64,000 bases of DNA, taken from contig CM070874.1 of the NCBI GenBank assembly GCA_036365515.1, positions 24,540,209 to 24,604,208 on the forward strand. Reading direction: 5' to 3'. Positions 34,480-46,066 of the stretch are shown here, piece after piece. Numbering within the stretch: the first letter of the stretch is position 1; each line of letters starts with the position of its first letter. Made by a program: the position numbers and the translations under genes. This stretch comes from Torymus aiolomorphi (Eukaryota > Arthropoda > Insecta > Hymenoptera > Torymidae). The notes under the pieces were generated by a model. The model saw nothing but the letters and a program-made list of their open reading frames with translations. It searched no databases and was not told the origin of the DNA.

Positions 34480-34866
34480 AAGGCATACTGTCGGGTGAGA
34501 GATGAAAGGAGACAATTCGGCTGAGAGCTAAGAAACCAGACAACTCGGCCGAGCACTAAGAAACCAGACAACTCAGACGAGAGCTAACAAACCAGACAGT
34601 TCACGGATTCCCTTTTTTTCATTTGTTTGTTCCTTACGTACGTTAAAGTTTTTTTGTGATTACTTTTGTGATTTTGGTACTTTATTCTTTAACTCGCTAC
34701 CGTTGTCATTAACTAAAAACTAAATGAAAAAAAGGTGTCCGTGAGTTGTCTGGTTTCTTAGCTCTCATAGGGATGGCCTGGTTTCTTTCCTCTCGGCTTA
34801 GTTGTCTGGTTTCTTAGCGTCAGCCGAATGGTTTGATTTGCTCTCTTGCCCGACGATACCTAAGAT
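34480..34866. repeat. Small nested inverted repeat (AAGAAACCAGACAACTC)
   Basis: Left arm 34480-34625 has three direct copies of GAGCTAAGAAACCAGACAAC; the right arm 34720-34866 has three inverse copies (GTTGTCTGGTTTCTTAGC). Outer ends TTAAGGCATACTGTCGG and CCGACGATACCTAA are near-complementary. The ~95-bp loop is AT-rich. Like its host, this is an inverted repeat whose arms are tandem repeats. Confidence 0.8.
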
Positions 34867-34944
34867 GCATGCGAAAGTTCAGCTCATTACGTCTATCCGT
34901 TCAAGAGTTATGCCGGGAACAAAATTTGATTTCATACATACATG

Positions 34945-35699
34945 AGTTGTTCAATAAGTCCGTGACCTCTCGAAAGATGGTACTGTTATCGTAAATATGT
35001 TACTACTCTTCTCATCTAATATCAGTGCGTATACAAAGTTTCAAGTCAGTACGTTGGTTAGATAATTTTTTACAGTCATTTGAATTTAGTGTTTCATTGT
35101 TAAAATAAAACCATAGAAAAAAGCAAGTTTCGCGTGATTATTAAACATTATTTTCTATCTGGAAAATCAATCAAGGATACTGAAGAAAAGCTCGCAAAAT
35201 ATTATAAGGAGTCTGCTCCATCGCATGGCATGGTTCATAAGTGGCTCACTGGATTTCGTTGCGGCCGTATTAGCACAAGTGACGCTGAGCGTCCTGGCCG
35301 TCCAAAAGAGGTGACTTCTCAAGTAATGTTCGATTGAAAGTGCGTGAAATTAGTGCAATTGTAAACATTTCAGTAGGGCGCGCATGGTATATTTTACATG
35401 AATGTTAGGGCATGAGGAAGCTGTCTGCAAGATGGGGGCCGCGTTTGCTCACAACTTATCACAAGCGGGCTCGTGTGGTTGCGTCTGAGCAATGTTTGGG
35501 CATGTTTCAACGTAATTCAAAGGAATTTTTGCAACATTATGTAACTGTTGATGAAACGTGTGTTTATTATTATACGCCAGAAACAAAAAATCAGTAGAAA
35601 ATGTTAACTGGGCCTGAGGAATCTGCGCCGAAAAAAGTGAAAACGGTTCCATCAGCCGGTAAGGTCATGGCCACAATTTTTTGGGACTCACTTGCCTAT
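34945..35699 (+). pseudogene. Truncated mariner transposase
   Basis: GTTCAATAAGTCCGTGACC near 34948 resembles a mariner terminal repeat. Coding follows at ~35113, where the expected ATG is ATA: FRVIIKHYFLSGKSIKDTEEK and SAPSHGMVHKWL form the HTH, and RPGRPKEV the linker. After a frameshift come MRKLSARWGPRLL, ARVVASEQCLGMFQRN and YVTVDETCVYYYTPETK (first catalytic D; the usual W after ET is C), an in-frame TAG at 35595, and a residual PSAGKVMATIFWDS. The second and third catalytic aspartates and the 3' terminus are missing. It resembles the mellifera/cecropia type of mariner. Confidence 0.9.
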
Positions 35700-35762
35700 A
35701 AAAGCCGTATTTTAAAATCGCGCAATGCTGCCACTACAAAATCTGAGAAACAGAAATCTCAA

Positions 35763-35870
35763 TTGAGATAGGGCGTTCGTGAATCCGGAGCCGAGATAGG
35801 GCGTTTTTGAAGCGACAGTCGAGATAGGGCGTTCTTGAAGCGGGCGCTCAGATAGAGCGATCTTGCATCC
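35763..35870. repeat. GAGATAGGGCGTT tandem (~4 copies)
   Basis: GAGATAGGGCGTTCGTGAA at 35766 is followed by three variants at ~30-35-bp steps (GAGATAGGGCGTTTTTGAAG, GAGATAGGGCGTTCTTGAAG, CAGATAGAGCGATCTTGCAT). Confidence 0.75.
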
Positions 35871-36479
35871 AGCCGACGATATGGTAATGCAGATTGTTCT
35901 TAATTTCGAAATTCTAAATTACGAAAATCATATTTTCGAATGTAATAGTTCACCTACTGTGCAAAACAACCACATCTCAAAGCAAATATAGCCTGTTTCT
36001 AATGATTTATTTCGAAATGTCTATATTGTACTCCTATTAAAATTCTATTAATGAAATTTGATGTTTGCTCTAAATTTTTTTCTAGGTAAGTTTTAACATT
36101 TACAAGAAGTTTCCAAAAACCTGGAGGGGTATAAGTTCGATTTTACGAGTTAGAATTTGTTTTTCGGTCTTGCACCCCCGTTTTTCCCACCTAAGGGTAG
36201 TTTTCGGACATGGGATTTTGCTCTGAATATATTTTTCATTTCAATTTTGCCATTTACAGGAGTTCCTAACAAAATTAGCGTCGCATGATGTCATTTAAGC
36301 GTCATGGATATATTAGTTATGTGCACACTCGTATTTGTCTTATTTAGGGGTTGTTAAAAGTGTATGGGTATATTTGGGAATTGTTGCGTTCGACATTTCT
36401 TGTGTTCTTCTGCGGTTTTATACCGAATAGAACACCGAAATACAAAAAAAAAAAATTATGGAAGTGCTACAGGCGAGCG
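35871..36479. other. Foldback centre, unclassified
   Basis: AT-rich DNA without frames or repeat partners that I can identify. Confidence 0.4.
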
Positions 36480-39400
36480 CTGCAAACTTTAAGCATATCT
36501 TTCTGTATTATACGATTTTGTTACGGCTAAATAGCGGCTTAATTGTAAGTAACTGTCAATGTAATATCAGATTTCTTTAATTAGTTGAATAGGTCGGTGA
36601 CGAAGCTGTTTAAGTGCTAACGAATTATTGTTTATAACAATAACTAGTCATCTCTAAGCGCGCTTCGAGAACCGTAATTTTCGCAAACCTTCGCGCCACT
36701 TTCGTTTTTGTAAACTAGAAACCAATTACATCCACCAATCAAATCACGAATAAAATGATATCACCACAAACCCATCAATTTTTTATGATAGGAAAATTAT
36801 TTTTAAAAAAAGCAGAAAACTCCTGTGCCACTATCGTGTCGACAGCGCGCGTCCATCCTGGGTTTCAGTAAGGTGACCTGCTATCCTCATATGAAGGTGA
36901 CAGTACTATTGTTATAATAATTGAAGAAATTTTCATCTGCATTTCTGTACTATATCATTTGGTACGGTAAAAAAACGGTTTAATTCTAAGAAACTGTCGA
37001 TGTAACATCAGATCTCTTTACTTTAATTAGTTTAATGGGTCGGCGACGGAGCTGTATAGGTGCTAATGAATTATTCTTTATAACAATAAAAATAATTTTT
37101 TTTATTTTTCGACAAACACACAGCTGTCTTACGGCTAAAAAGCGGCAAATTCCTGTGCCACTAACGAGTCGATAGCGCTCGTCCTTCCTGGGTTTCAGTG
37201 AGGTGACCTGCTATCTTCATACGAAGCTGACAGTACTATTGTTATAATAAATGAAAAAATAATATTCCGCTATTGGAATCTGACTAGTTTTGTTACGGCA
37301 AAAAAGCGGCCAATTCCTATGTAAGTGCCGTTGTGATATCTGTTGCTTTTAATTAGTTTTAGACAGGTGCTCTGCCAACTTCGGTGGAAGTTAGCAGAAC
37401 ATTCGCGTTTTTTTAAAAAAAATGATCGCGGCAAAATTATCAATTCCACGGATAATTTACGGATAATTTACGGCAAATTATCAAATAGTTTATTTTACCT
37501 TGGGTTAAAAGTGCACAGCTTTGTTACGGCTAAAAAGCGGCAAATTCCTGTACCGCTCTCGTCTCGATAGCGCTCGTCTTTCCCGGGTTTCAGGGAGGTC
37601 ACCTGCTAGCTTCGTATGTCTATTGTTATAAAAATTAAAAAAATTTTCATCTGCATTTCTTTACTATACCGTTTGGTTACGGTAAAATAACGGCTTAATT
37701 TTAAGTAACTGTCGATGTAATATCAGATCTCTTTAGTTTAATGGGTCGGCGACGGAACTGTATAGGTGCTAATGAATTATTGTTTATAACAATAAAAGTA
37801 ATTTTTTTTAATTTTTGACAAACACAGAGCTGTCTTACGACTAAAAAGCGGCAAATTTCTGTGCCACTATCATGTCGATAGCGCTCGTCCTTCCTGGATT
37901 TCAGTCAGGTGACCTGCTATCTTCATACGAAGCTGACAGTACTATTGTTATAATAAAATAAAAAATAATATTTCACTATTGGAAACTGCGCAGTTTTGTT
38001 ACGGCTAAAAAGCGGCAAATTCCTGTACCGCTCTCGTCTCGATAGCGCTCGTCTTTCCTGAGTTTCAGTGAGGTGACCTGCTAGCTTCGTATGAAGATGA
38101 CAGGACTATTGTTATAAATATTTAAAAAATTTTCATCTGTATTTCTGTACTATACCGTTTTGTTACGGTAAAAAAACGGCTTAATTCTAAGTAACTTTCA
38201 ATGTAATATCAGATCTCTTTGATTAGTCTAATCGGTTGGCGACGGAGCTGTATAAGGTCTAATGAATTATTGTTTATAACAATAAAAATAATTTTTTCTA
38301 TTTTTCGACAAACACACAGCTGTCTTACGGCTAAAAAGCGGCAAATTTCTGTGCCACTATCGTGTCGATAGCGCTCGTCCTTCCTGGGTTTCAGTTAGGT
38401 GACCTGCTATCTTCATACGAAGCTGACAGTACTATTGTTATAATAAAATTGTTACGGTAAAATAACGGCTTAATTTGAAGTAACTGTCGATGTAATATCA
38501 GATCTCTTTAGTTTAATGGATCGGCGACGGAGCTGTATAGGTGCTAATGAATTATTGTTTATAACAATAAAAGTAATTTTTTTTTATTTTCGACAAACAC
38601 ACAGCTGTCTTACGGCTAAAAAGCGGCAAATTTCTGTGCCACTATCGTGTCGATAGCGCTCGTCCTTCCTGGGTTTCAGTTAGGTGACCTGCTATCTTCA
38701 TACGAAGCTGACAGTACTATTGTTATAATAAAATAAAAAATAATATTTCACTATTGGAAACTGCGCAGTTTTGTTGCGGCTAAGAAGCGGCAAATTCCTG
38801 TACCGCTCGCGTTTCGATAACGCTCGTCTTTCCTGAGTTTCAGTGGGTGACCTGCTAGCTTCGTATGAAGATGACAGGACTATTGTTATAAATATTTTAA
38901 AAATTTTCATCTGTATTTCTGTACTATACCGTTTTGTTACGGAAAAAAACGGCTTAATTATAAGTAACTTTCAATGTAATATCAGATCTCTTTAAGTAGT
39001 TTAATCGGTTGGCGACGGAGCTGTATAAGGGCTAATGAATTATTGTTTATAACAATAAAAATAATTTTTTTTATTTTTCGACAAACGCACAGCTGTCTTA
39101 CGGCTAAAAAGCAGCAAATTCCTGTGCCACTAACGAGTGGATAGCGCTTGTCCTTCCTGCGTTTCAGTGAGGTGACCTGCTATCTTCATACGAAGCTGAC
39201 CGTACTATTGTTATAATAAATGAAAAAATAAGATTTCGCTATTGGAAACTGCCTAGTTTTGTTACGGCAAAAAAGCGGCAAATTCCTATGTAAGTGCCGT
39301 TGTGATATCTGTTGTTTTTAATTAGTTTTAGCCAGGTGCTATGCCAACTTCGGTGGAAGTTAGCAGAACATTCGCGTTTTTTTAAAAAAATGGTCGCGGC

Positions 39401-39509
39401 AAAATTATCAATTACACGGATAATTTACGGATAATTTACGGCAAATTATCCAATAGTTTATTTTACCTTGGGTTAAAAGTGTTCTGCCAACTTCAGAGAC
39501 GTAATAGAG

Positions 39510-40624
39510 CAACCTAACGAGGGGCCTTGTTGTGTCTCTACAAGTAATTTTTGATATCGTGGTGCGGTTTTGTCGCGTTGTTGTTGATGTGTTTTCATGT
39601 AAATTTCTTTATTTTCTAACGATTTGTCAGGACTATTAGGTAACTTTTGTTGCTCTTTTTGGTTTCTATATAGCGTGTCATAAAAAGGTAAAATTTTATT
39701 TTTTCTGATTTCATTATATCTTTCTATGGTATCGGCATCGGGCTCGATAATGTGTTTCTGTAGTTCGTCATAAGGTCCATATAACAGTGTAAAAGGCGTA
39801 TAGTTAGTTGTAGAGCGTATACTCTGATTGTATATTAAGAGAGCGGTGATCATAAGATATTTCACTGTTTCCTTTGGATTTTGATTGGATAAAATACTTA
39901 ATTTTTCCTTTAGGGTTGAATGCAGTCTTTCTATGGGTCCATTCGATGTATGTCTGTTTATCGTTGTCTGATGATATTGAATTTTATGTATGCGGCAGCA
40001 CTCCTTAAATACTGTTGAGTTGAATTCACATCCCTTGTCTGTCGTAATTTTATCCGGAAAGTTATGGTGTGAGGCAAAGTGTCTCAATTTGTTTATCATG
40101 GTCGTGGCATTTCCATCTGGTGGATAATAGGCTTGAGCATATTTGGAAAAAATATCTATAATTGTTAAAAATTTATCCTTGTTGAAATGAAATACGTCCA
40201 TGTGTATATGTTCGAGCGGTCTTCTAGCTATAATAGGGCCGTATATTTCTGTTTCATATGGGTTTCTCTCATACTTATGATCTAAGCATATCTCACATTG
40301 ATTTATAAAATTTTGAATAAGTCGATCCATATTAAGTGTATAGAGTTTTCTCTTAAAGTGTAATAAGGTCTCTCGAATACAGTTATGATTTTGATTATGA
40401 TATGTCTCGAGTTCTTTTATGAAATTATTTTTATCAATCGTAGGTGTATACGTGGTTGTTTTGATTAGTTTTAATTTTTCATTCAAATGATCCTTCAATA
40501 TTCTATACGTAATTCTTTCCAATTCTTCGGTCGTAAAGTAGATACCATATTGCTTGTCTGGTTTAATATTTTCCTTGAAAAACTTAAGTAAATGTGTTTC
40601 TGCATTTGATTTATTAATTTTCAC
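39510..40624 (-). pseudogene. Ty3/gypsy integrase (gypsy 2), cut by foldback end
   Basis: A 383-codon frame from 40624. The N-terminal H2C2 zinc module is HNQNHNC...[12 protein letters not shown]. The D,D-35-E core follows: HIHMDVFHF (first D), ITTDKGCEF (second D), [16 protein letters not shown] (E). Then [19 protein letters not shown] and a basic C-terminal tail ending at the foldback boundary, where the last ~10 residues are read from foldback sequence. The catalytic residues are all present. The 3' part of the element and its 3' LTR are not found beside it. Confidence 0.9.
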
Positions 40625-42210
40625 CGTGTATTGTACTTTAAGTTTATCTTTGTTTACTTTTAAGTTGTAATCATTTTCTCCTTTTATGATAATGTAATTG
40701 TACTGTAATTTAAAGCGTGAACATTTTTGTCTGTTATAGGTAGTGAAAAGGTCGGATTTTCTTCAGCTGTGTGGACTGTTGCCATGTCGTCATCAAAAAT
40801 TTCGTCCATTTGTTCAGGTGTGACAGGTGCATTGTCAGGTGTTTGAGGCACCATTGAGAGTGAGTCTTCTTCTATTGTTTTATTAGCATTAATTTCAATT
40901 CGACTCAGTGCGTCGGCGACATAATTTTCAGAACCCTTTTTGTATTTTATTATTTAATCATATTCTTCTAATCTTAGTCTCCATCTAATCAGTCTAGCGT
41001 TAGGCGTTTTTAAAGAATAGAGCTAGGTTAATGGCTTATGATCTGTTTCAATCGTAAATTTCTTACCATAGATATATGGTCTAAATTGTCTACATGCTTC
41101 CACTATTGCCAGTAATTCTTTCTCTATCGCCGGATAGCTTTGTTCTGCTGAGTTTAATGTTCGTGAATAACACGAGATAAGATGTTGTTCTTGAGATAAA
41201 ACTGCACCTATTGCTAAGTTTGAGGCGTCGATTGTAATAGTAAATGGTTTGGTGAAGTCTGAGTAGACGAGTACTGGTGCGTTAGTGATCAATTCTTTGA
41301 GTTTCTCGAACGCTTCTTTATAGTCTTTATCTTCTGGATCTATTTTTTCTTTTTTCTTGACTGCTTTTGTGATTGGTTTCGCTACTTTTGCTTAGTTTTT
41401 TATGAACTTTCTGTAAAAGCCGGTTAGTCCTAAAAATATTCTAAATTCTTTTTGGGTTTTAGGTATCGGATATTTGAGAATTGCTTTGATTTTATCGGGA
41501 TTTGGTTTGATTCCGTCTGCTGTTATTATATGGCCTAAAAATGGAACTTCTTTCCTTAGAAATTCACTCTTGTTTAATTGAATTTTTAAACCATGTTGCT
41601 CTTGTTCTTCGAATATTAGCTTCAGATGTTGTAAATGTTCTTGGAGTGATTTCGAAATTATTACTATATCATCCATGTAAACGAAGCAGAATTTATGTAG
41701 ATATTTCATTAAAATTCTATCCATCAGACGTTGAAAAGTAGCCGGAGCGTTTTTTAAACCAAAAGGCATTCTAACATATTCATAGTGTCCGTTTTCTACG
41801 GTAAATGCTGTCTTTTCAATTGAATCCTTGTTGACGGGTATTTGGTGGAAACCTTGTGCTAAATCTAATTTACTAAAGTAAGAAAATTTGCCCAGATTTT
41901 CTAGAATGTCGTCCATTCTTGGTAATGGATATTTGTCTTCGATGGTGTTGTCGTTTAATTTACGATAATCTATTACAATTCTCCATTTTTTTCTTCCACT
42001 TGCATCTTCTTTCTTCGGAACTATCCATACGGGGGATGAGTAGGGCGAGTTGCTTGGTTGAATAATTTCTTCGTCTAACAGTTTTCTGATTTGAGTTTGA
42101 ATTTCTTCTTTTAGATGATATGGGTATCTAAAACTCTTTACATAGATAGGATGATCGTCCTTTGTTCTTATACTGTGTGAAACCGCAGAAGTCGCTGATA
42201 ATTTTTTATT
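40625..42210 (-). pseudogene. gypsy 2 reverse transcriptase and RNase H
   Basis: From ~42210 the minus strand encodes SNSPYSSPVWIVPKK and IVIDYRKLND. An ATG in frame at 41916 continues with FSKLDLAQGFHQIPV (first catalytic D), MPFGLKNAPATFQRLMD, FVYMDDIVIIS (D-D pair), FLGHIITADGIKPNP and IFLGLTGFYRKF, then a stop at 41392. RNase H occupies 41292 to ~40900: FTITIDASNLAIGAVLSQ, YPAIEKELLAIVEACRQFR, YGKKFTIETDHKPLT, with stops at ~41023 and 40955. Gypsy-type RT-RH order, decayed by several nonsense changes. Confidence 0.9.
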
Positions 42211-42690
42211 TTCATTGTAGAAACAGTCTTTGTACTTCTGGCATAGTGATGTAATTAATTTTATATCTTTCTTCTTCGTTCATGTGATCAGTTCTTATCG
42301 GTAATTCTACTCCTTGATGATGATTCACTTTAACATTTTTATGATCGTCCGGTATATTTTTAAAGTAGTTTATTTCAAATTTAGATGTGCTAAAAATTTG
42401 AGTTTTGTAATTAATATTCGCTTCCAAATTCTGCAAATCCTTATGTCCGATTAAACAATCGTACGTATAGTGCCATGTTGCTATTAAGAAAGTTATAGGT
42501 GTGTCATCACCGTATTCACGTAATATAGGAAAGGTAAGCGCATGTGTACCTTTCGTCGTTTTGTACACCGATTTAATTTCGAATTCGTAAGGAAATATAA
42601 GTTTTGGAAATAGTTTATATGCAATTTCTGGATTGATAATGGATGATGAGGCTCCAGAATCGATGAGAATTTTAAGAGGTGGATTTGTCG
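42211..42690 (-). pseudogene. gypsy 2 aspartic protease
   Basis: Minus-strand sequence around 42680-42650 gives LKILIDSGASSSIINPE, the D-S-G active site. The frame from 42568 continues through TFLIATWHYTYDCLIGHKDL (hydrophobic strand plus the usual IGHKDL-type segment). A frameshift near 42240 separates it from the RT domain. Confidence 0.85.
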
Positions 42691-43923
42691 TTATAAGTGT
42701 GGTAATTCGGGTGAATTGCTAATCGAATTTAAATTTATCACGTTATTTCTGTTGTATTGGGGAGCTTGTTGAAAATTTTGGCAATTATCACTCTCGTCGT
42801 TTTCTTGAATAAATTCTTCATGGTCTTGCATAGGTGAGTCATTTTGATAATCGACTATTTCTTCTTCTCCTTGTTCTTGTTGATGATGCAACTCTTCAGC
42901 GATAAAGTTTGCTGGTCCTGTGCTTCTAAAGAAGTTCGTTCTTGGCTTAAAGTTATTTTGTGCCGGTGAATTATTCGATCTATTTGTTGGATTAACGCCT
43001 TGTTTGTTAGTATTTCTTGTACTGACTGACATTGGTGTTGGTTGGTAATTTGTTGTCTTGGCAGATTATTATTATTTTGACCAAAATTGTTATTACGATA
43101 ATTTGTGGGGATAAATCCAGGTTGTGTTTGTGCAAATGCGGGTGTCGGTTGCAAATAAAATGGATTTACATTTCTTGAAGTACTTGGTAAATTATTTGAA
43201 GGGTGAATAATTTTTGGATTACTATTAGTCGCAAATGGGTTTGTACTTTTAGCATTGATTGTACCAAATACGTTGGGCTTAGGTTTGTTATCACGTTGTC
43301 GTGCGAAATTGAGGAAAGCACTTTATTGTTCATGGTTGTCGTATTTACGGTATTTTATTATACATGCCTCAACGTCGTCTAAATCAAAATGTAGCAAGTA
43401 AGAATGGTAAGGCTCTTTAATACCATTTATAAAAGTACTTTTGGCTACGTTTTCATAAAATGTATTTTTAATACTTATAACATTAGCGTCTCGATTATTT
43501 AAACTGTATGTGTTCCTTCAATTTATTTAGCCTGCTTTTGATTTCGTCCGCGTATTTTTCGTATGACTGGTTGGTCAATTGATAACATACACTTAGTCTG
43601 TTAAATAGTAACTCCTCCGAACTTGCGTCACTGAATCTATTAACTAAGAGCGTTTTACATGCGGCATATGTAGCCGGGTCATTTGCCACTATTAGGTCTA
43701 GTGCTTCACCGCGAATCTTTGATTTGATTAATGCGAATAATGCCTCGTTTATTGCATTATCTGCAGTAGCTACATTTTCTACGAATTTGTCGCACGTTTG
43801 TATAAAGTGCGAAAGGAGTCTTGTACCTCCATCATATATGGGGATCGGGTCACACCATATCGTAAGTCGCAATTTAAATTGTTCTACCGTAAGATTTTGT
43901 TGATTATCTCCGTTATTTGCCAT
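42691..43923 (-). pseudogene. gypsy 2 gag
   Basis: The frame from 43923 (MANNGDNQQNLTVEQFK...) has the capsid-like sequence IYDGGTRLLSHFIQTCDKFVE and IRGEALDLI...AACKTLLVNRF, typical of insect gypsy gag. After a stop at 43495 coding continues in pieces (43154-42855, 43032-42691) that are extremely Asn/Gln-rich and lack a visible zinc knuckle. The two last pieces overlap in different frames, implying a small indel near 42950. Confidence 0.8.
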
Positions 43924-44200
43924 TTTGCTTTATCTTTGATTACGCTTCACGTAAAATCAATTGCACTTAAAAGGATAGGGTTGGGTAGGATATAGGAAAT
44001 TTCAAAGACTTACTAGTTTGTCTTTAATGATATCGGGTGAATCTCTGCTTGCAGGTGAACTCCAATCTCGACGTAGTATAGGTTCCGTGATGATGGACGT
44101 TGAAACGCCAACTGCTTCCTCTCTGAAGATTTCCGTCACCAGGTTGAGGGAGAATCTGAGTTTTTGCAGCTTTACGGTCCTGTCTCCGCAGCGCCAGTTA
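43924..44200 (-). other. gypsy 2 leader and primer-binding site
   Basis: About 265 bp between the gag start and TGGCGCT (complement of 44190-44196). The primer site is separated by four bases from the LTR end at 44201. Confidence 0.5.
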
Positions 44201-44696
44201 TGTTGGCAGGCCCCGGTGGATCACCAAGAAAAGGTAACACACACACACAGGTAACACTCTCCAAAGTAAGTAATCGAACAAAGGGTGTTGATTAGAATAA
44301 TGATTTATTAAGACGTCGTTACAGGTTGGATGCCCGACAGAGACTGGCGATCATCGATGCAAAGTGCAGTAAGAGAGTATAAAGAGAGCATATGTATACA
44401 GTATATATGAAAAGTATATATTGCATCTTCATTGTCTTCTGGCTTCTATTTGTCCATGCAGACTCCATTCGGAGCGATAAGGAGGCCGGCTGGCCGATGC
44501 GTCTAAGTACCTATGTGGTGACTCATACAACTCGCGCGTCGGCGGCCCCGCTCACTCGCGCGGGTCTCGCTCCCCGGACGCTCGTCGTCCGTGGGGGGAG
44601 CACGCGATCGCCTGGCCAGGACTTACCTCCGTAGCCTATAGTCAGGGATTGAGCGGACCCTCTCGGCGGACCCTGTCGGCTGCTGTGCGCAGCTGC

Positions 44697-44755
<59 letters not shown>

Positions 44756-44780
44756 CCTCTCTCTCCTCTTTCTCGGCCGC

Positions 44781-44871
<91 letters not shown>

Positions 44872-45533
44872 GCTCCCGCGAGTCGGCTCGGCCGTAGCTG
44901 GCTTCGGCCGCGATGCTCCCTCTCTTCTCACCTGCGCTCTCGGCCGTGGTTGAGCGTGGCCCTCTCTCCCTCTCTCAAAGCCCCGAGGGAACGCGGCTCT
45001 CGGCGCCGTGCTGCGTCACTCTCTCCTTCGCTGCACTATTGCACCGCTCACTTGACCTCTCTCTATCCCTCTCGTGCACTACACTGCACTATGGCTGCCG
45101 CGATCCTTGTACACTACGCTTCGACTCTCTCTCTCTCCAAGTCTTCGCGCACGGGAGACAAGCAGCTGCCTCAGCTACGGCAGAAGCGATACTGCCGGAC
45201 TCTGTCTCTCGCTCCCCTTCACCCCTCACACAAGGTTGCTGCGAGTTTTCTTTTCGGGGCTTATTGTGTATCGTAGTTGCGCTCAGTACTTTTCGCACAT
45301 CTATACGCACGCGCAACTACATACACATACGAAAGCCTCTGGGGAAATACGAGGACAAGCCCGACTAGATTCGTGAAGCCTGATGCCGAAATCGCCGGCC
45401 TTGGCTCCTCCAAGGCCACGGCATGTTTACGTTTTCGAGCATCTACCTGTGTGTATATCGTGTGTCGGAGATCGGCTCGATCCGAGCTCCGTGTTCGCGC
45501 ACATATACACACACAGACGCGCCAGCCGTTACA
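44201..45533 (-). repeat. gypsy 2 5' LTR (~1.33 kb)
   Basis: On the minus strand it would start TGTAACGGCTGG (45533) and end GCCTGCCAACA (44201). It contains the large (CT)n block and the segment CTCCCGCGAGTCGGCTCGGC (44872) that also occurs in the LTR at 48573-49222. Boundaries are inferred from TG/CA ends and the adjacent primer site, because no second full copy is present. Confidence 0.5.
44697..44868. repeat. (CT)n microsatellite
   Basis: About 170 bp of CT dinucleotide, broken once by CTCCTCTTTCTCGGCCGCGG (44764-44783). Confidence 0.97.
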
Positions 45534-46066
45534 CCCCCCGTCCAGACGCGGACTATACCCTGGATAGTCAGCTCTACATCCTTGAATGCCTTACACGGGG
45601 CCGCGTCGGCTACCTCCCCGGAGAGATATCACAGGACTCGAACTTACGTCCGTTCCTGCCTCGAACCGATTTACCTCCCTCTCCATTTCATCGTTGCCCT
45701 CGGAACTTCCGCGTTCTATAAGGTTTTCGGGGGTTTCTCGGATTCCTCCTCCTGCCGTCCGTATCGCGACGCGAACCGATCTACGCGGGCGTCCCCGGGG
45801 ACGCTTTCACCCGATCGCATGACGCTCGCCGCTCGGCGGCGCTCGGCCGGCTTTCGGTGGGTTGCTCTTCACCGGTCGATCCCTCGGCGGTCATGATCTC
45901 TCATCCTTGAACGGCTTCTTTGTCTCTTGGAGGGGATGTCTCGTTGTTGCAGGGGGAAATCCCCCCTACCGCTGGTTCATACGGTGGAAGGATTCGTCTC
46001 CCTTGCACCATACCCGATCCGTCAGTGTTCGCGAGTTCACTGCGTGTCATCGGCAGGCGAACTCGT
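45534..46066 (-). pseudogene. gag/pol spacer of gypsy 3, decayed
   Basis: A minus-strand frame continues from the zinc knuckle (RLPMTRSELANTDGSG, then PPYEPAVGGISPCNNETS) before stops accumulate. Protease and RT are not found here. The segment ends where the gypsy 2 LTR begins, so gypsy 2 was probably inserted into gypsy 3. Confidence 0.4.

Larger units (their letters stand above)
31266..39502. mobile_element. 8.2-kb foldback element with tandem-repeat arms
   Basis: The left end ACGTCTCTG(C)AGTTGGCAG at 31266 is the inverse of the right end at 39502, and both continue with AGAACACTTTTAACCCAAGG and TAATTTGCCGTAAATTATCC. Each arm (~3 kb; 31266-34470 and 36480-39502) is a string of related subunits containing AATTTGCCGCTTTTT-GCCGTAA, GAAGATAGCAGGTCACC, AGGAAGGACGAGCGCT and AAGCCGTTTTTTTACCGTAA blocks. 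The ~2-kb centre holds a small inverted repeat, a truncated mariner and a GAGATAGGGCG tandem. No element-encoded transposase is seen. The organisation matches foldback elements such as Drosophila FB/Galileo. ACGT at both outer ends may be a 4-bp duplication or part of the ends. The right end abuts a gypsy integrase. Confidence 0.85.

Noticed and set aside
31480..39480. CRISPR-like array (regularly recurring GCCGTAAC blocks)
   Set aside because: The repeats are long, diverged and arranged in inverted arms of a foldback element in a eukaryotic genome; no uniform spacers.
44623..44931. Arg-Glu-rich minus-strand frame
   Set aside because: Reading of the (CT)n block in the gypsy 2 LTR.
45277..45896. 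Several overlapping plus-strand frames
   Set aside because: Antisense to the gypsy 2 LTR and gypsy 3 spacer, low complexity and without domains.
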